Origin: Zestomonas insulae
GTDB lineage: Bacteria > Pseudomonadota > Gammaproteobacteria > Pseudomonadales > Pseudomonadaceae
Assembly (NCBI RefSeq): GCF_016901015.1
Contig: NZ_JAFEUP010000007.1
Span: forward strand, 62,001-126,000
Length of the DNA stretch: 64,000 bases
Direction of reading: 5' to 3'
In this document: in pieces, positions 18,125 through 28,654 of the stretch
Layout of the letters: every line of letters begins with the position of its first letter
How positions within the stretch are numbered: position 1 is the first letter of the stretch
Position numbers and translations under genes: made by a program
The notes under the pieces: model-generated
What the model saw: the letters and a program-made list of their open reading frames with translations, nothing else
Databases searched by the model: none
Told to the model about the DNA's origin: nothing

Positions 18125-21001
<2,877 letters not shown>

Positions 21002-21023
21002 GGTCAACTTCTCAGAAAAAGAC

Positions 21024-21047
21024 AAAGCCCTGACGAATCAGGGCTTT
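21024..21047 (-). terminator. UUCG-tetraloop hairpin between gcvH and gcvP
   Basis: On the minus strand a perfect ten-pair stem AAAGCCCTGA / TCAGGGCTTT closes a TTCG tetraloop and is followed by GTCTTTTTC. This is an intrinsic terminator by shape, lying inside the operon 18 bases past the gcvH stop and 23 bases before gcvP. Partial termination here would lower GcvP relative to GcvT and GcvH. Confidence 0.85.
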
Positions 21048-21064
21048 TGAAGGATAGCTAGGTA

Positions 21065-21454
21065 TCAGGCGTCGGCGTCGACCGCGGCCTTGTAGCCGGC
21101 GGCATCGAGCAGCTTGTCGAGCTCGGCGGCGTTGCTCGGCTTGAGCTTGAAGAACCAGCTGCCGTAGGGCTCGCTGTTGACCAGCTCGGGCGAGTCGGTC
21201 AGCGCTTCGTTGATGGCGATCACTTCACCACCGACCGGGGCGTAGATGTCCGAAGCGGCTTTCACCGACTCGACCACGCCGGCTTCCTGGCCGGCGGCCA
21301 GTTGCTTGCCGACTTCCGGCAGCTCGACGAAGACCACGTCGCCCAGCGCTTCCTGGGCGTGATCGGAAATACCCACGGTCACGCTGCCGTCGGCCTCCAG
21401 GCGCGCCCACTCGTGGCTGGCGGCGTAACGCAATTCGGCGGGGATGTTGCTCAT
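21065..21454 (-). CDS. gcvH: Glycine cleavage system H protein
   Basis: The 129-aa lipoyl carrier that shuttles the aminomethyl group between GcvP, GcvT and lipoamide dehydrogenase. The lipoylation site is Lys65 in VESVKAASDIYAP, preceded by the GDVVFVELPEVG segment typical of GcvH. ATG 21454 (MSNIPAELRY) follows CGAGGA; the frame extends upstream to 21523 without a good start. It is 100 bases downstream of gcvT; that gap has a long GC-rich dyad but no T-run. Confidence 0.97.
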   Translation of the reverse strand: MSNIPAELRYAASHEWARLEADGSVTVGISDHAQEALGDVVFVELPEVGKQLAAGQEAGVVESVKAASDIYAPVGGEVIAINEALTDSPELVNSEPYGSWFFKLKPSNAAELDKLLDAAGYKAAVDADA

Positions 21455-21554
21455 GTCGATGTCCTCGGAGTCGGAAAGGCGGAAAGCTCGCCTGGAAAAT
21501 TTAGCAGGCCGCGCCGCCGCCACGCGATGGGCGGGCGGCGCGAGCGGTTTTTGT

Positions 21555-22637
21555 TCAGATCAGGGTCTTGCCGTTGCGCACGAAGGTCGGCTGGACCACG
21601 CGCACCGGAAACCATTTGCCACGGATTTCCACCTGCGCGCGCTCGCCGGTGGCCGCCGGCACGCGGGCCAGGGCGATCGACTTGCCGAGCGTCGGCGAGA
21701 AGCTGCCGCTGGTGATCTCGCCTTCGCCGACGCCTTCGACGCGCACCACCTGGTGGGCGCGCAGCACGCCGCGCTCCTCGAGCACCAGGCCGACCAGCTT
21801 GGGCTGGTCGCCGGCGGCGCGCTGCGCCTCGAGCACTTCGCGGCCGACGAAGCGGCGCTCGGCCGGCTCCCAGGCGATGGTCCAGGCCATGTTGGCGGCC
21901 AGCGGCGAGACGTCGTCGTCCATGTCCTGGCCGTAGAGGTTCATCCCGGCTTCCAGGCGCAGGGTGTCGCGCGCGCCGAGGCCGATCGGCGCGATGCCGG
22001 CACCGACCAGGTCGTTGAAGAAGCTCGGCGCTTCGCCGGCGGGCAGGATGATTTCCAGACCGTCCTCACCGGTGTAGCCGGTACGGGCGATGAACCAGGT
22101 GCCTTCGGCGGCGCCCTGGAACGGCTTGAGCTGGTCGATCAGGGTGGCGCGTTCGGCGCTGAGCAGTTCGGCGACCTTGGCGCGGGCCTGCGGGCCCTGG
22201 ATGGCGAGCATTGCCAGGTCGGCGCGCTCGGTCAGGCTGACTTCGAAACCGGCGGCCTGCTGGCGCATCCAGGCCAGGTCCTTGTCGCGGGTGGCGGCGT
22301 TGACCACCAGGCGGTAGCCGGATTCGCCCAGGTAGACGATCAGGTCGTCGACCACCCCGCCGCGCTCGTTGAGCATGCCGCTGTACAGCGCCTTGCCGGG
22401 CGTCTTCAGGCGCTCGACGTCGTTGGCCAGCAGGTGCTGCAGGTAGGCTTTGGCCTGCGGCCCGTCCAGGTCGACCACGGTCATGTGCGACACGTCGAAC
22501 ACCCCGCAATCGCGGCGCACCTGGTGGTGCTCCTCGACCTGCGAACCGTAATGCAGCGGCATGTCCCAACCGCCGAAATCGACCATCTTGGCCCCTAGTG
22601 CCAGGTGCTGATCATAGAGGGGCGTACGCTGTCCCAT
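21555..22637 (-). CDS. gcvT: Aminomethyltransferase, T-protein
   Basis: Transfers methylene from the GcvH-bound intermediate to tetrahydrofolate, releasing ammonia. The 360-aa protein starts MGQRTPLYDQHLALGAKMVD after an excellent GGAAGGAG site, although the frame is open back to 22817. Family motifs include FGGWDMPLHYGSQ, the catalytic Asp region VFDVSHMTVVDLDGP and RTGYTGEDGLEI. It is the first gene of the gcv operon, with a candidate promoter at 22765-22793. No glycine riboswitch motif was found upstream. Confidence 0.97.
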   Translation of the reverse strand: MGQRTPLYDQHLALGAKMVDFGGWDMPLHYGSQVEEHHQVRRDCGVFDVSHMTVVDLDGPQAKAYLQHLLANDVERLKTPGKALYSGMLNERGGVVDDLIVYLGESGYRLVVNAATRDKDLAWMRQQAAGFEVSLTERADLAMLAIQGPQARAKVAELLSAERATLIDQLKPFQGAAEGTWFIARTGYTGEDGLEIILPAGEAPSFFNDLVGAGIAPIGLGARDTLRLEAGMNLYGQDMDDDVSPLAANMAWTIAWEPAERRFVGREVLEAQRAAGDQPKLVGLVLEERGVLRAHQVVRVEGVGEGEITSGSFSPTLGKSIALARVPAATGERAQVEIRGKWFPVRVVQPTFVRNGKTLI

Positions 22638-22764
22638 GGGCTTCTCCTTCCGGGCGTGGCGAGGATGCGGGCGGGGTCCGTCGCGCGGCTGAGCTTGAAC
22701 TGCAAGGCACTGGCACACGCGGCGCGAGCCCGGTCTACATGACGGGCCGCATCGAATGGCGCGC

Positions 22765-22793
22765 ATTGTAGCCGCAAGCTCGCAGACTGGACA
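22765..22793 (-). promoter_or_regulatory. Candidate promoter of gcvT
   Basis: On the minus strand TGTCCA, a 17-base spacer and TACAAT resemble a sigma-70 promoter with a good -10 and a poor -35. It would start transcripts about 120 bases before gcvT in the 244-base gap below the iron permease gene. Nothing else coding was seen in this gap. Confidence 0.4.
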
Positions 22794-22881
22794 CCCGAGC
22801 GCTGACCGTTGGGTCACTCGCCGCGCACGGCCCTGGCCGGCCGCGGTGGACGACCGCCAAACGGCGCCGGCGGGCCGCCGA

Positions 22882-24501
22882 CTAGCGCCCGAATTGGCGT
22901 GCCGAGCGGCGAATCAGGCCGATCACCGGCAGCAGGCCGACCAGCACCAGGGTCAGCGCCGGCAGCGCGGCGCGCGCCCACTCGCCCTCGCTGGTCATCT
23001 CGAAGATGCGCACCGCCAGGGTGTCCCAGCCGAACGGACGCATCAGCAGGGTGGCGGGCATTTCCTTGAGCACGTCGACGAACACCAGCAGCGCCGCCGA
23101 CAGCGCCGCCGGCAGCAGCAGCGGCAGGTAGACCGCGACGAACAGTCGCGGGCCGCCGACGCCGAGGCTGCGCGAGGCTTCCGGCAGCGACGGGCGGATG
23201 CGCGCCAGGCCGCTCTCCAGCGGGCCATAGGCGACCGCCATGAAGCGCACCAGATAGGCCAGCAGCAGCGCGGTCAGGCTGCCGAGCAGCAGCGGCTTGC
23301 CGGCGCCGCCGAGCCAGCTCGACAGCGGGATCACCAGGCGCTGGTCGAGGAAGCTGAACGCCAGCATGATCGACACCGCCAGCACCGAGCCGGGCAGTGC
23401 GTAGCCGAGGTTGGCCAGGCCGACCGCCGAGCGCACCCCGCGGGTCGGCGCCAGGCGGCGGGCGAAGGCCAGCAGCAGGGCCACCGCCACGGTGACCAGC
23501 GCGGCCAGGCTGCCGAGGTAGAGGGTGTGCAGGATCAGCCCCAGGTAACGCTCGTCGAGGTCGAAGCGGCCGCGCTGCCAGACCCACACCAGCAACTGCA
23601 GCAGCGGGATGACGAAGGCGCAGGCGAACACCAGGCCGCACCAGGCGCTGGCCGCCGCGGCGCGCCAGCCACGCAGGTGATACAGCGCGCGACCGCGCGG
23701 GCGCTCGCTGGCCGGGCGGCTGACGCCGCGCGCGCGGCGCTCGCCGTAGAGCACCAGGAGCACCGCGAGGAGCAGCAGGCTGGCCAGCTGGGCGGCGCTG
23801 GCCAGGCTGTAGAAGCCGTACCAGGTCTTGTAGATGGCGGTGGTGAAGGTGTCGAAGTTGAACACCGCCACCGCGCCGAAATCCGCCAGGGTCTCCATGA
23901 TCGCCAGCGCCAGGCCGGCGCCGATCGCCGGCCGCGCCATCGGCAGAGCGACCCGCCAGAACGCCTGCCAGGGTGACTGGCCGAGCACCCGCGCGGCTTC
24001 CATCAGCCCCTTGCCCTGGGCCAGGAAGGCGCTGCGCGCGAGCAGGTAAACGTACGGGTAGAACACCAGCACCAGCACGGCGATCACCCCGCCGGTGGAG
24101 CGCACCCGCGGGAAACGGAAACCGGTGCCGAACCACTCGCGCCACAGGCTCTGCAGCGGCCCGGCAAAATCCAGCAGGCCGATGAAGACGAACGCCAGCA
24201 CGTAGGCGGGAATCGCGAACGGCAGCATCAGCGCCCAGTCCAGCCAGCGCCGCCCGGGGAATTCGCAGAGGCTGGTGAGCCAGGCCAGGCTGACGCCGAG
24301 CAGGGTCACCCCGACGCTGACCCCGAGCAGCAGCACCAGGGTGTTGCCGAGCAGGCGCGGCAACTGGGTGTCCCATAGGTGCGCCCAGATCTCTCGATCG
24401 ACCGCGCCCCAGCTGAGCAGCAGCACCGACAGCGGCAGCAGCACCAGGGCGGCGACGACGAAGGTGATCGGGTACCAGCGGCGTTGGGCGGGATGGGCCA
24501 C
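22882..24501 (-). CDS. Iron(III) ABC transporter permease (FbpB/SfuB type)
   Basis: A 539-aa inner-membrane protein with about twelve membrane segments, arranged as two fused binding-protein-dependent permease halves. Each half has an EAA-like loop (MEAARVLGQSPWQAFWRVALP and PEASRSLGVGGPRLFVAVYLP). This is the layout of FbpB/SfuB iron(III) permeases. I chose GTG 24501 (MAHPAQRRWY), preceded by GAGG at six bases, over the TTG at 24516. The binding-protein gene lies directly upstream, separated by a terminator-like stem. No ATPase gene is adjacent, so the ATP-binding subunit must be encoded elsewhere. Confidence 0.93.
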   Translation of the reverse strand: MAHPAQRRWYPITFVVAALVLLPLSVLLLSWGAVDREIWAHLWDTQLPRLLGNTLVLLLGVSVGVTLLGVSLAWLTSLCEFPGRRWLDWALMLPFAIPAYVLAFVFIGLLDFAGPLQSLWREWFGTGFRFPRVRSTGGVIAVLVLVFYPYVYLLARSAFLAQGKGLMEAARVLGQSPWQAFWRVALPMARPAIGAGLALAIMETLADFGAVAVFNFDTFTTAIYKTWYGFYSLASAAQLASLLLLAVLLVLYGERRARGVSRPASERPRGRALYHLRGWRAAAASAWCGLVFACAFVIPLLQLLVWVWQRGRFDLDERYLGLILHTLYLGSLAALVTVAVALLLAFARRLAPTRGVRSAVGLANLGYALPGSVLAVSIMLAFSFLDQRLVIPLSSWLGGAGKPLLLGSLTALLLAYLVRFMAVAYGPLESGLARIRPSLPEASRSLGVGGPRLFVAVYLPLLLPAALSAALLVFVDVLKEMPATLLMRPFGWDTLAVRIFEMTSEGEWARAALPALTLVLVGLLPVIGLIRRSARQFGR

Positions 24502-24518
24502 GCGAATCCTCGGCAATC

Positions 24519-24554
24519 AAAAACGGCGACGCCCCGGTCTGGGCGGGGCGTCGC
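24519..24554 (-). terminator. Hairpin between iron-binding protein and permease genes
   Basis: On the minus strand GCGACGCCCC / GGGGCGTCGC (24526-24535 and 24545-24554) form a perfect ten-pair stem with a nine-base loop, followed by CGTTTTTGA. It is an intrinsic terminator inside the operon, expected to give more binding protein than permease. Confidence 0.85.
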
Positions 24555-24640
24555 AGTATAAGCAATTCGTCGCCGCGGTTGAGCCTGCGCGGCCCGGCGC
24601 GCGGGCCGTGCTGCGCCTCAAGCCGGGCGACGCGCCTCGG

Positions 24641-25639
24641 TCAATTCCAGCCGGCGCGGTCCATCAGGCGGATCGCCTCGGCCTGGCGCTTGCCGGCGAT
24701 TTCCACCGGGATGCTGTCGGCCTTGAAGCTGCCCCAAGCGGCGACTTCCGCGGACGGTTTGACCTGCGGATTGGCCGGGTACTCCTGGTTGATCTGGGCG
24801 AACAGGCTCTGCGCCTCGTCGGTGGTCATCCACTCGACCAGCTTCTTCGCCGCCTCCGGGTGCGGCGCGTGCTTGGTCAGACCGATCCCCGAGAGGTTGA
24901 CGTGCACGCCGCGGTCGGCCTGGTTGGGCCAGAAGATCTTCACCCGCAGCTCGGGGTTCTGCTGGTGCAGGCGGCCGTAGTAGTAGGTGTTGACGATGCC
25001 GACGTCGCACTGCCCGGCATCCACCGCCTGGATCACCGCGTTGTCGTCGGCGAACACGTCGGTGGCCAGGTTGTTGACCCAGCCCTTGAGGATCTGCTCG
25101 GTCTGGGTGGCGCCGTGGGTCTCGATCAGCGTCGCGGTGAGCGACTGGTTGTAGACCTTCTTGCTGGTGCGCAGGCACAGCCGGCCTTCCCACTCCGCGC
25201 CGGCCAGGGCTTCGTAGCTGGACAGCTCGTCCGGTTGGACCCGCTCGGTGGAGTAGACGATGGTCCGCGCGCGCAGCGACAGGCCGGTCCAGGCGGCGCT
25301 GCTGGAGCGGTACTGTGGCGGGATGTTGGCCTCGATCACCGGCGAGGCGAAAGGCTGGAGGATGCCCATCTGCTCGGCCTGCCAGAGGTTGCCGGCGTCC
25401 ACGGTGAGCAGCAGGTCGGCCACGCCGTTGTCGCCCTCGGCCTTGATGCGCTGCATCAGCGGCGCTTCCTTGTCGGTGATGAACTTGATGGTCACCCCGG
25501 TCTTCGCCGTGTAGGCGTCGAACACCGGCTTGATCAGCTCGTCGATCCGCGAAGAATACACCACCACTTCATCGGCGGCCTGGGCGGCGGTGACGACGCT
25601 CAGCGCCAGTGCCGCGAGAACAGCTTTGCCAAGATGCAT
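24641..25639 (-). CDS. Iron(III) ABC transporter periplasmic binding protein
   Basis: A 332-aa exported ferric-ion-binding protein (FbpA/FutA family). The signal peptide covers residues 1 to about 22 (ending TAAQA), then EVVVYSSRIDELIKPVFDAY begins the mature fold. The IVNTYYYGRLH segment supplies the tandem tyrosines that bind iron in the family. ATG 25639 begins the signal peptide; the frame runs to 25672. A Fur-box-like sequence lies 30 bases upstream. It is paired with the permease downstream; the ATPase subunit is not here. Confidence 0.94.
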   Translation of the reverse strand: MHLGKAVLAALALSVVTAAQAADEVVVYSSRIDELIKPVFDAYTAKTGVTIKFITDKEAPLMQRIKAEGDNGVADLLLTVDAGNLWQAEQMGILQPFASPVIEANIPPQYRSSSAAWTGLSLRARTIVYSTERVQPDELSSYEALAGAEWEGRLCLRTSKKVYNQSLTATLIETHGATQTEQILKGWVNNLATDVFADDNAVIQAVDAGQCDVGIVNTYYYGRLHQQNPELRVKIFWPNQADRGVHVNLSGIGLTKHAPHPEAAKKLVEWMTTDEAQSLFAQINQEYPANPQVKPSAEVAAWGSFKADSIPVEIAGKRQAEAIRLMDRAGWN

Positions 25640-25668
25640 GGTGCCCCCCCCTGAGTCAGAAAAAGGTC

Positions 25669-25687
25669 GCAAATGATAGTAAACCTC
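25669..25687 (-). promoter_or_regulatory. Possible Fur box before the iron-binding protein gene
   Basis: GCAAATGATAGTAAACCTC matches the 19-base Fur consensus GATAATGATAATCATTATC at 12 positions by my alignment, strongest in the left half. The position 30 bases before an iron-uptake gene supports it; the right half is poor. Confidence 0.35.
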
Positions 25688-25742
25688 AGTTGCGAGCTGG
25701 CGCAGGGAGTATGTCTGAGTATTTCAGCCCGGCGAGCGTCGT

Positions 25743-26966
25743 TCAGACCCGCGCCAGCTCGGGTAGGTCGCCGCTCAGGCCAAGGGCCTGGCGGACGAAC
25801 AGCGCCTTGGCCTCGGGCAGGTTGTCGACCCAGTTGAGGCCGCTGTTGCGCAGCCAGCGCACGGCCAGGGCGTCGGCCTGGAACAGCCGCTCGAATCCTT
25901 CCATGGCCGCCATCATCGCCAGGTTGTGCGGCATTCGCCGCCGTTCGTAGCGGCTCAGCACGCGCGGCTCGGCGAGGCGCTCGCCGCGCCCGTGGGCGTG
26001 CAGCAGCACCTCGGCGAGCACCGCGGCATCCAGGAAGCCGAGGTTGACGCCCTGCCCGGCCAGCGGGTGGATGCTGTGCGCGGCGTCGCCGATCAGCGCC
26101 AGACCGGGCTCCACGTAGCGCTTGGCGTGGCGCTGGCGCAACGGGATGCACAGGCGCGGATCGCTCGCCTCGATGGTGCCCAGGCGCTGTTCGAAGGCCC
26201 GTCCGAGCGCCGCGCAGAACGCCGCGTCGTCGAGCGCCATCAGGCGTTCCGCCTCGCCGGGAGTGGCCGACCAGACGATCGAGCACCAGTGCGCGTCGCC
26301 GTCACGCTCCAGCGGCAGGAAGGCCAGCGGCCCGTCGTCAGTGAAGCGCTGCCGCGCGGTGCGCCGGTGCGGCTCGGCGCAGCGCACGCTGGTGACGATG
26401 GCGTGGTGCAGGTAGTCCCACTCGCGGGTGGCGCAGCCGGCCAGGCGGCGTACCGCCGAGTTGGCGCCGTCGGCGGCGATCAGCAGCGGGGTGCGCAGCT
26501 GGCGGCCGTCAGCCAGGGTCAGCAGCCAGTCGTCGCCGGAGCGGCGCAGTTGCTCGAGTCGGGCGCTGCCGAGCAGGCCCAGTTCGCTGGCATGCAGGCG
26601 CTCGAGCAGGGCGTCCTGAACCACGCGGTTCTCGACGATATGACCGAGGGTTTCCGCGTGCACGCTGGCCGCGGAGAAATGAATCTGCCCGGTGCCGGAG
26701 CCGTCCCACACCTGCATCTCGATGTACGGGCTGGCGCGCCGCGCGCGGATGCCGTCCCAGGCGCCGAGGCGCTCGAGGACCCGCTGGCTGGCCGCCGACA
26801 GCGCACTGACCCGCGGCTCGAAACGCGCCGCCGCGTCGAACGGCTTGACGCTCAGCGGGCCGCCGTCCACCACCAGGATGTCCAGGCCGCTGTGCTCGAG
26901 GGCCAGGGCCAGGGCGCTGCCGACCATCCCGGCGCCAACGATGATCAGGTCCGCTCGCAGTTCCAT
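25743..26966 (-). CDS. UbiI/VisC-like FAD-dependent ubiquinone hydroxylase
   Basis: A 407-aa flavoprotein monooxygenase of the UbiH/COQ6 family, expected to hydroxylate the ring of a ubiquinone precursor. It has the N-terminal FAD-binding LIIVGAGMVGSALALALE and the C-terminal GDAAHSIHPLAGQGVNLG motif that contacts the flavin. ATG 26966 is preceded by GAGG at six bases; an ATG two codons earlier abuts that site. A DUF4442 gene and ubiH follow closely upstream in the same direction, so two ring hydroxylases are co-transcribed. Which ring carbon it modifies (C5, as UbiI, versus C6) is inferred from context only. Confidence 0.88.
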   Translation of the reverse strand: MELRADLIIVGAGMVGSALALALEHSGLDILVVDGGPLSVKPFDAAARFEPRVSALSAASQRVLERLGAWDGIRARRASPYIEMQVWDGSGTGQIHFSAASVHAETLGHIVENRVVQDALLERLHASELGLLGSARLEQLRRSGDDWLLTLADGRQLRTPLLIAADGANSAVRRLAGCATREWDYLHHAIVTSVRCAEPHRRTARQRFTDDGPLAFLPLERDGDAHWCSIVWSATPGEAERLMALDDAAFCAALGRAFEQRLGTIEASDPRLCIPLRQRHAKRYVEPGLALIGDAAHSIHPLAGQGVNLGFLDAAVLAEVLLHAHGRGERLAEPRVLSRYERRRMPHNLAMMAAMEGFERLFQADALAVRWLRNSGLNWVDNLPEAKALFVRQALGLSGDLPELARV

Positions 26967-26974
26967 ATCCATCC

Positions 26975-27454
26975 TCAGGCCTGTCGCGCACGCGGCTTGA
27001 GCCGCACGTAGAGGGTCTTGTGCACGCGGGCGACCAGCGTGCCGGCGCCATCGCGGACTTCCACGTGTAGCTCGGGCAGGTACTTGTCGCCGCCGGCGGT
27101 GTGCTGGCGGATGTCCGCCAGCAGTGCGTCGTCGATGCGGAAGTCGGCGTACACCGGGCCCTTGCCGGGGCTGACGAAGTCGATGCTGGCCGCCTTGTCC
27201 CAGACGATGTAATCGCGGCCGAGGTTCTCCATCAGCATGAGCATGAAGAACGGGTCGGTCATGCTGTACAGCGAGCCGCCGAACTGGGTGCCGACGTAGT
27301 TGCGGTTGAACAGGCCGAGGCCCATCTTCACTCGCACCTGGCGGAAGTCCGCGCTGATGCGTCGCACGCGCACGCCGGCGCCGAGGTACGGTGGGTAGAT
27401 GTTCAGCGCCCAGCGCAGCATGCGGGCCTTGCGGGCGAGTCGACGCGAATTCAT
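26975..27454 (-). CDS. DUF4442 hotdog-fold protein
   Basis: A 159-aa protein of the DUF4442 family, related to hotdog thioesterases: the segment NRNYVGTQFGGSLYSMTDPF matches the family, with FGG in place of HGG. Activity is not established. It sits between ubiH and the UbiI-like gene with eight-base gaps on both sides, so it is co-transcribed with ubiquinone genes. An acyl-CoA or quinone-linked role would be guesswork. Confidence 0.85.
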   Translation of the reverse strand: MNSRRLARKARMLRWALNIYPPYLGAGVRVRRISADFRQVRVKMGLGLFNRNYVGTQFGGSLYSMTDPFFMLMLMENLGRDYIVWDKAASIDFVSPGKGPVYADFRIDDALLADIRQHTAGGDKYLPELHVEVRDGAGTLVARVHKTLYVRLKPRARQA

Positions 27455-27462
27455 GCGGTTCC

Positions 27463-28650
27463 TTAGCGGTGCAAACGGGTGCCCAGGCCCATGGCCTGGC
27501 GGGCGAACCAGCGCTTGGCCGGCGGCAACAAATCGAGGCCGAGCAGGCCGAGGTTGCGCCCGGCGGCGATCAGCGCGGTGTCGTTGGAGAACAGCCGGGT
27601 GACCCGATCGGAGAAGCCCACGGTGAGCTGCTGGTCGAGCTGCTGATTGCGGTGATAACGCTGCAGGGTGGCGAAGTCGCCGAGCGGCGCGGTGCTTTCC
27701 AGCAGCGCTTCGGCCAGCGCCCAGGTGTCGCGCAGCGACAGGTTGTAGCCCTGCCCGGCGATCGGGTGCAGGGTGTGCGCGGCGTTGCCGAGCAGCACCA
27801 GGTGCGGGCGCACCTGCTCCTGCGCCTCGCTCAGCGCCAGCGGATAGAGGTGGCGCACGCCAACCTGGCGCAACGCACCGAGGCGATAGCCGAAGGCTTC
27901 CTGCAGCTCGTCGAGGAACACCCGCTCGGCGGCCCCGGCGAGGCGCTGGGCATCGGCGCTGCTACGGCTCCAGACCAGCGCGCAGCGGTTGTCGGCGAGC
28001 GGCAGCAGGGCCAGCGGGCCGTCCGCGGTGAAGCGTTCGAAGGCCTGGCCCAGGTGCGGTTCGCTGGGCGTCAGGTTGGCGATCAGCGCGCTTTGCCGGT
28101 AGGCGGTGTGCTGCACGTGAATGCCCAGCTGCTCGCGCAGGCCGGAGCGGCCGCCATCGGCGAGCACCGCCAGCTGGCAGTCGAGGCTTGTATCGTCGCC
28201 GAGCAGCAGCCGGTAGCCGTCGCCCAGTGCCTCCATGCGCACCACCTCGGTCGGGCAGCGCCAGTCGATCACCGCGTGGTCCATGGCCTGCCACAGGCAG
28301 TGGCCGAGCCAGGCATTCTCGGCCACGTAGCCGAGCGCCGGCACACCTTCGTCTTCGGCGCGCAGGCGGGTGGCGCCGAAGCGGCCGCGGTCGGAGACAT
28401 GGATCTGGCGAATCGGCTCGGCACGCTCGGCGATCTTGTCCCACACGCCAAGGCGCTCGTAGACCTGCCGGCTGCCGTAGGACAGCGCGGTGGAGCGCGC
28501 GTCGTAGCTGGGCTGGTAGCCGTCACCGGGGGCAAACGGCTCGATCAGCACGATGCGCCAGCCACGCAGCTTGGCCTCGCCTTGCAGGGCCAGCGCCAGG
28601 CTGGCGCCGACCAGGCCGCCGCCGATGATGGCCAGGTCCACCCGGCTCAT
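27463..28650 (-). CDS. ubiH: 2-octaprenyl-6-methoxyphenyl hydroxylase
   Basis: A 395-aa FAD-dependent monooxygenase that hydroxylates a ubiquinone precursor ring, as established for UbiH of E. coli. Motifs: LAIIGGGLVGASLALALQ at the N-terminus, a DG motif around residue 155-165 and NAAHTLHPIAGQGYNLS near the C-terminus. Its start lies four bases after the pepP stop, giving the same pepP-ubiH linkage known in E. coli. The operon order pepP, ubiH, DUF4442, UbiI-like is clear from spacing. Confidence 0.94.
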   Translation of the reverse strand: MSRVDLAIIGGGLVGASLALALQGEAKLRGWRIVLIEPFAPGDGYQPSYDARSTALSYGSRQVYERLGVWDKIAERAEPIRQIHVSDRGRFGATRLRAEDEGVPALGYVAENAWLGHCLWQAMDHAVIDWRCPTEVVRMEALGDGYRLLLGDDTSLDCQLAVLADGGRSGLREQLGIHVQHTAYRQSALIANLTPSEPHLGQAFERFTADGPLALLPLADNRCALVWSRSSADAQRLAGAAERVFLDELQEAFGYRLGALRQVGVRHLYPLALSEAQEQVRPHLVLLGNAAHTLHPIAGQGYNLSLRDTWALAEALLESTAPLGDFATLQRYHRNQQLDQQLTVGFSDRVTRLFSNDTALIAAGRNLGLLGLDLLPPAKRWFARQAMGLGTRLHR

Positions 28651-28654
28651 CGGT

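Noticed and set aside
22638..22881. Glycine riboswitch upstream of gcvT
   Set aside because: The conserved riboswitch segments (such as CGGGAGAG) are absent on the transcribed strand.
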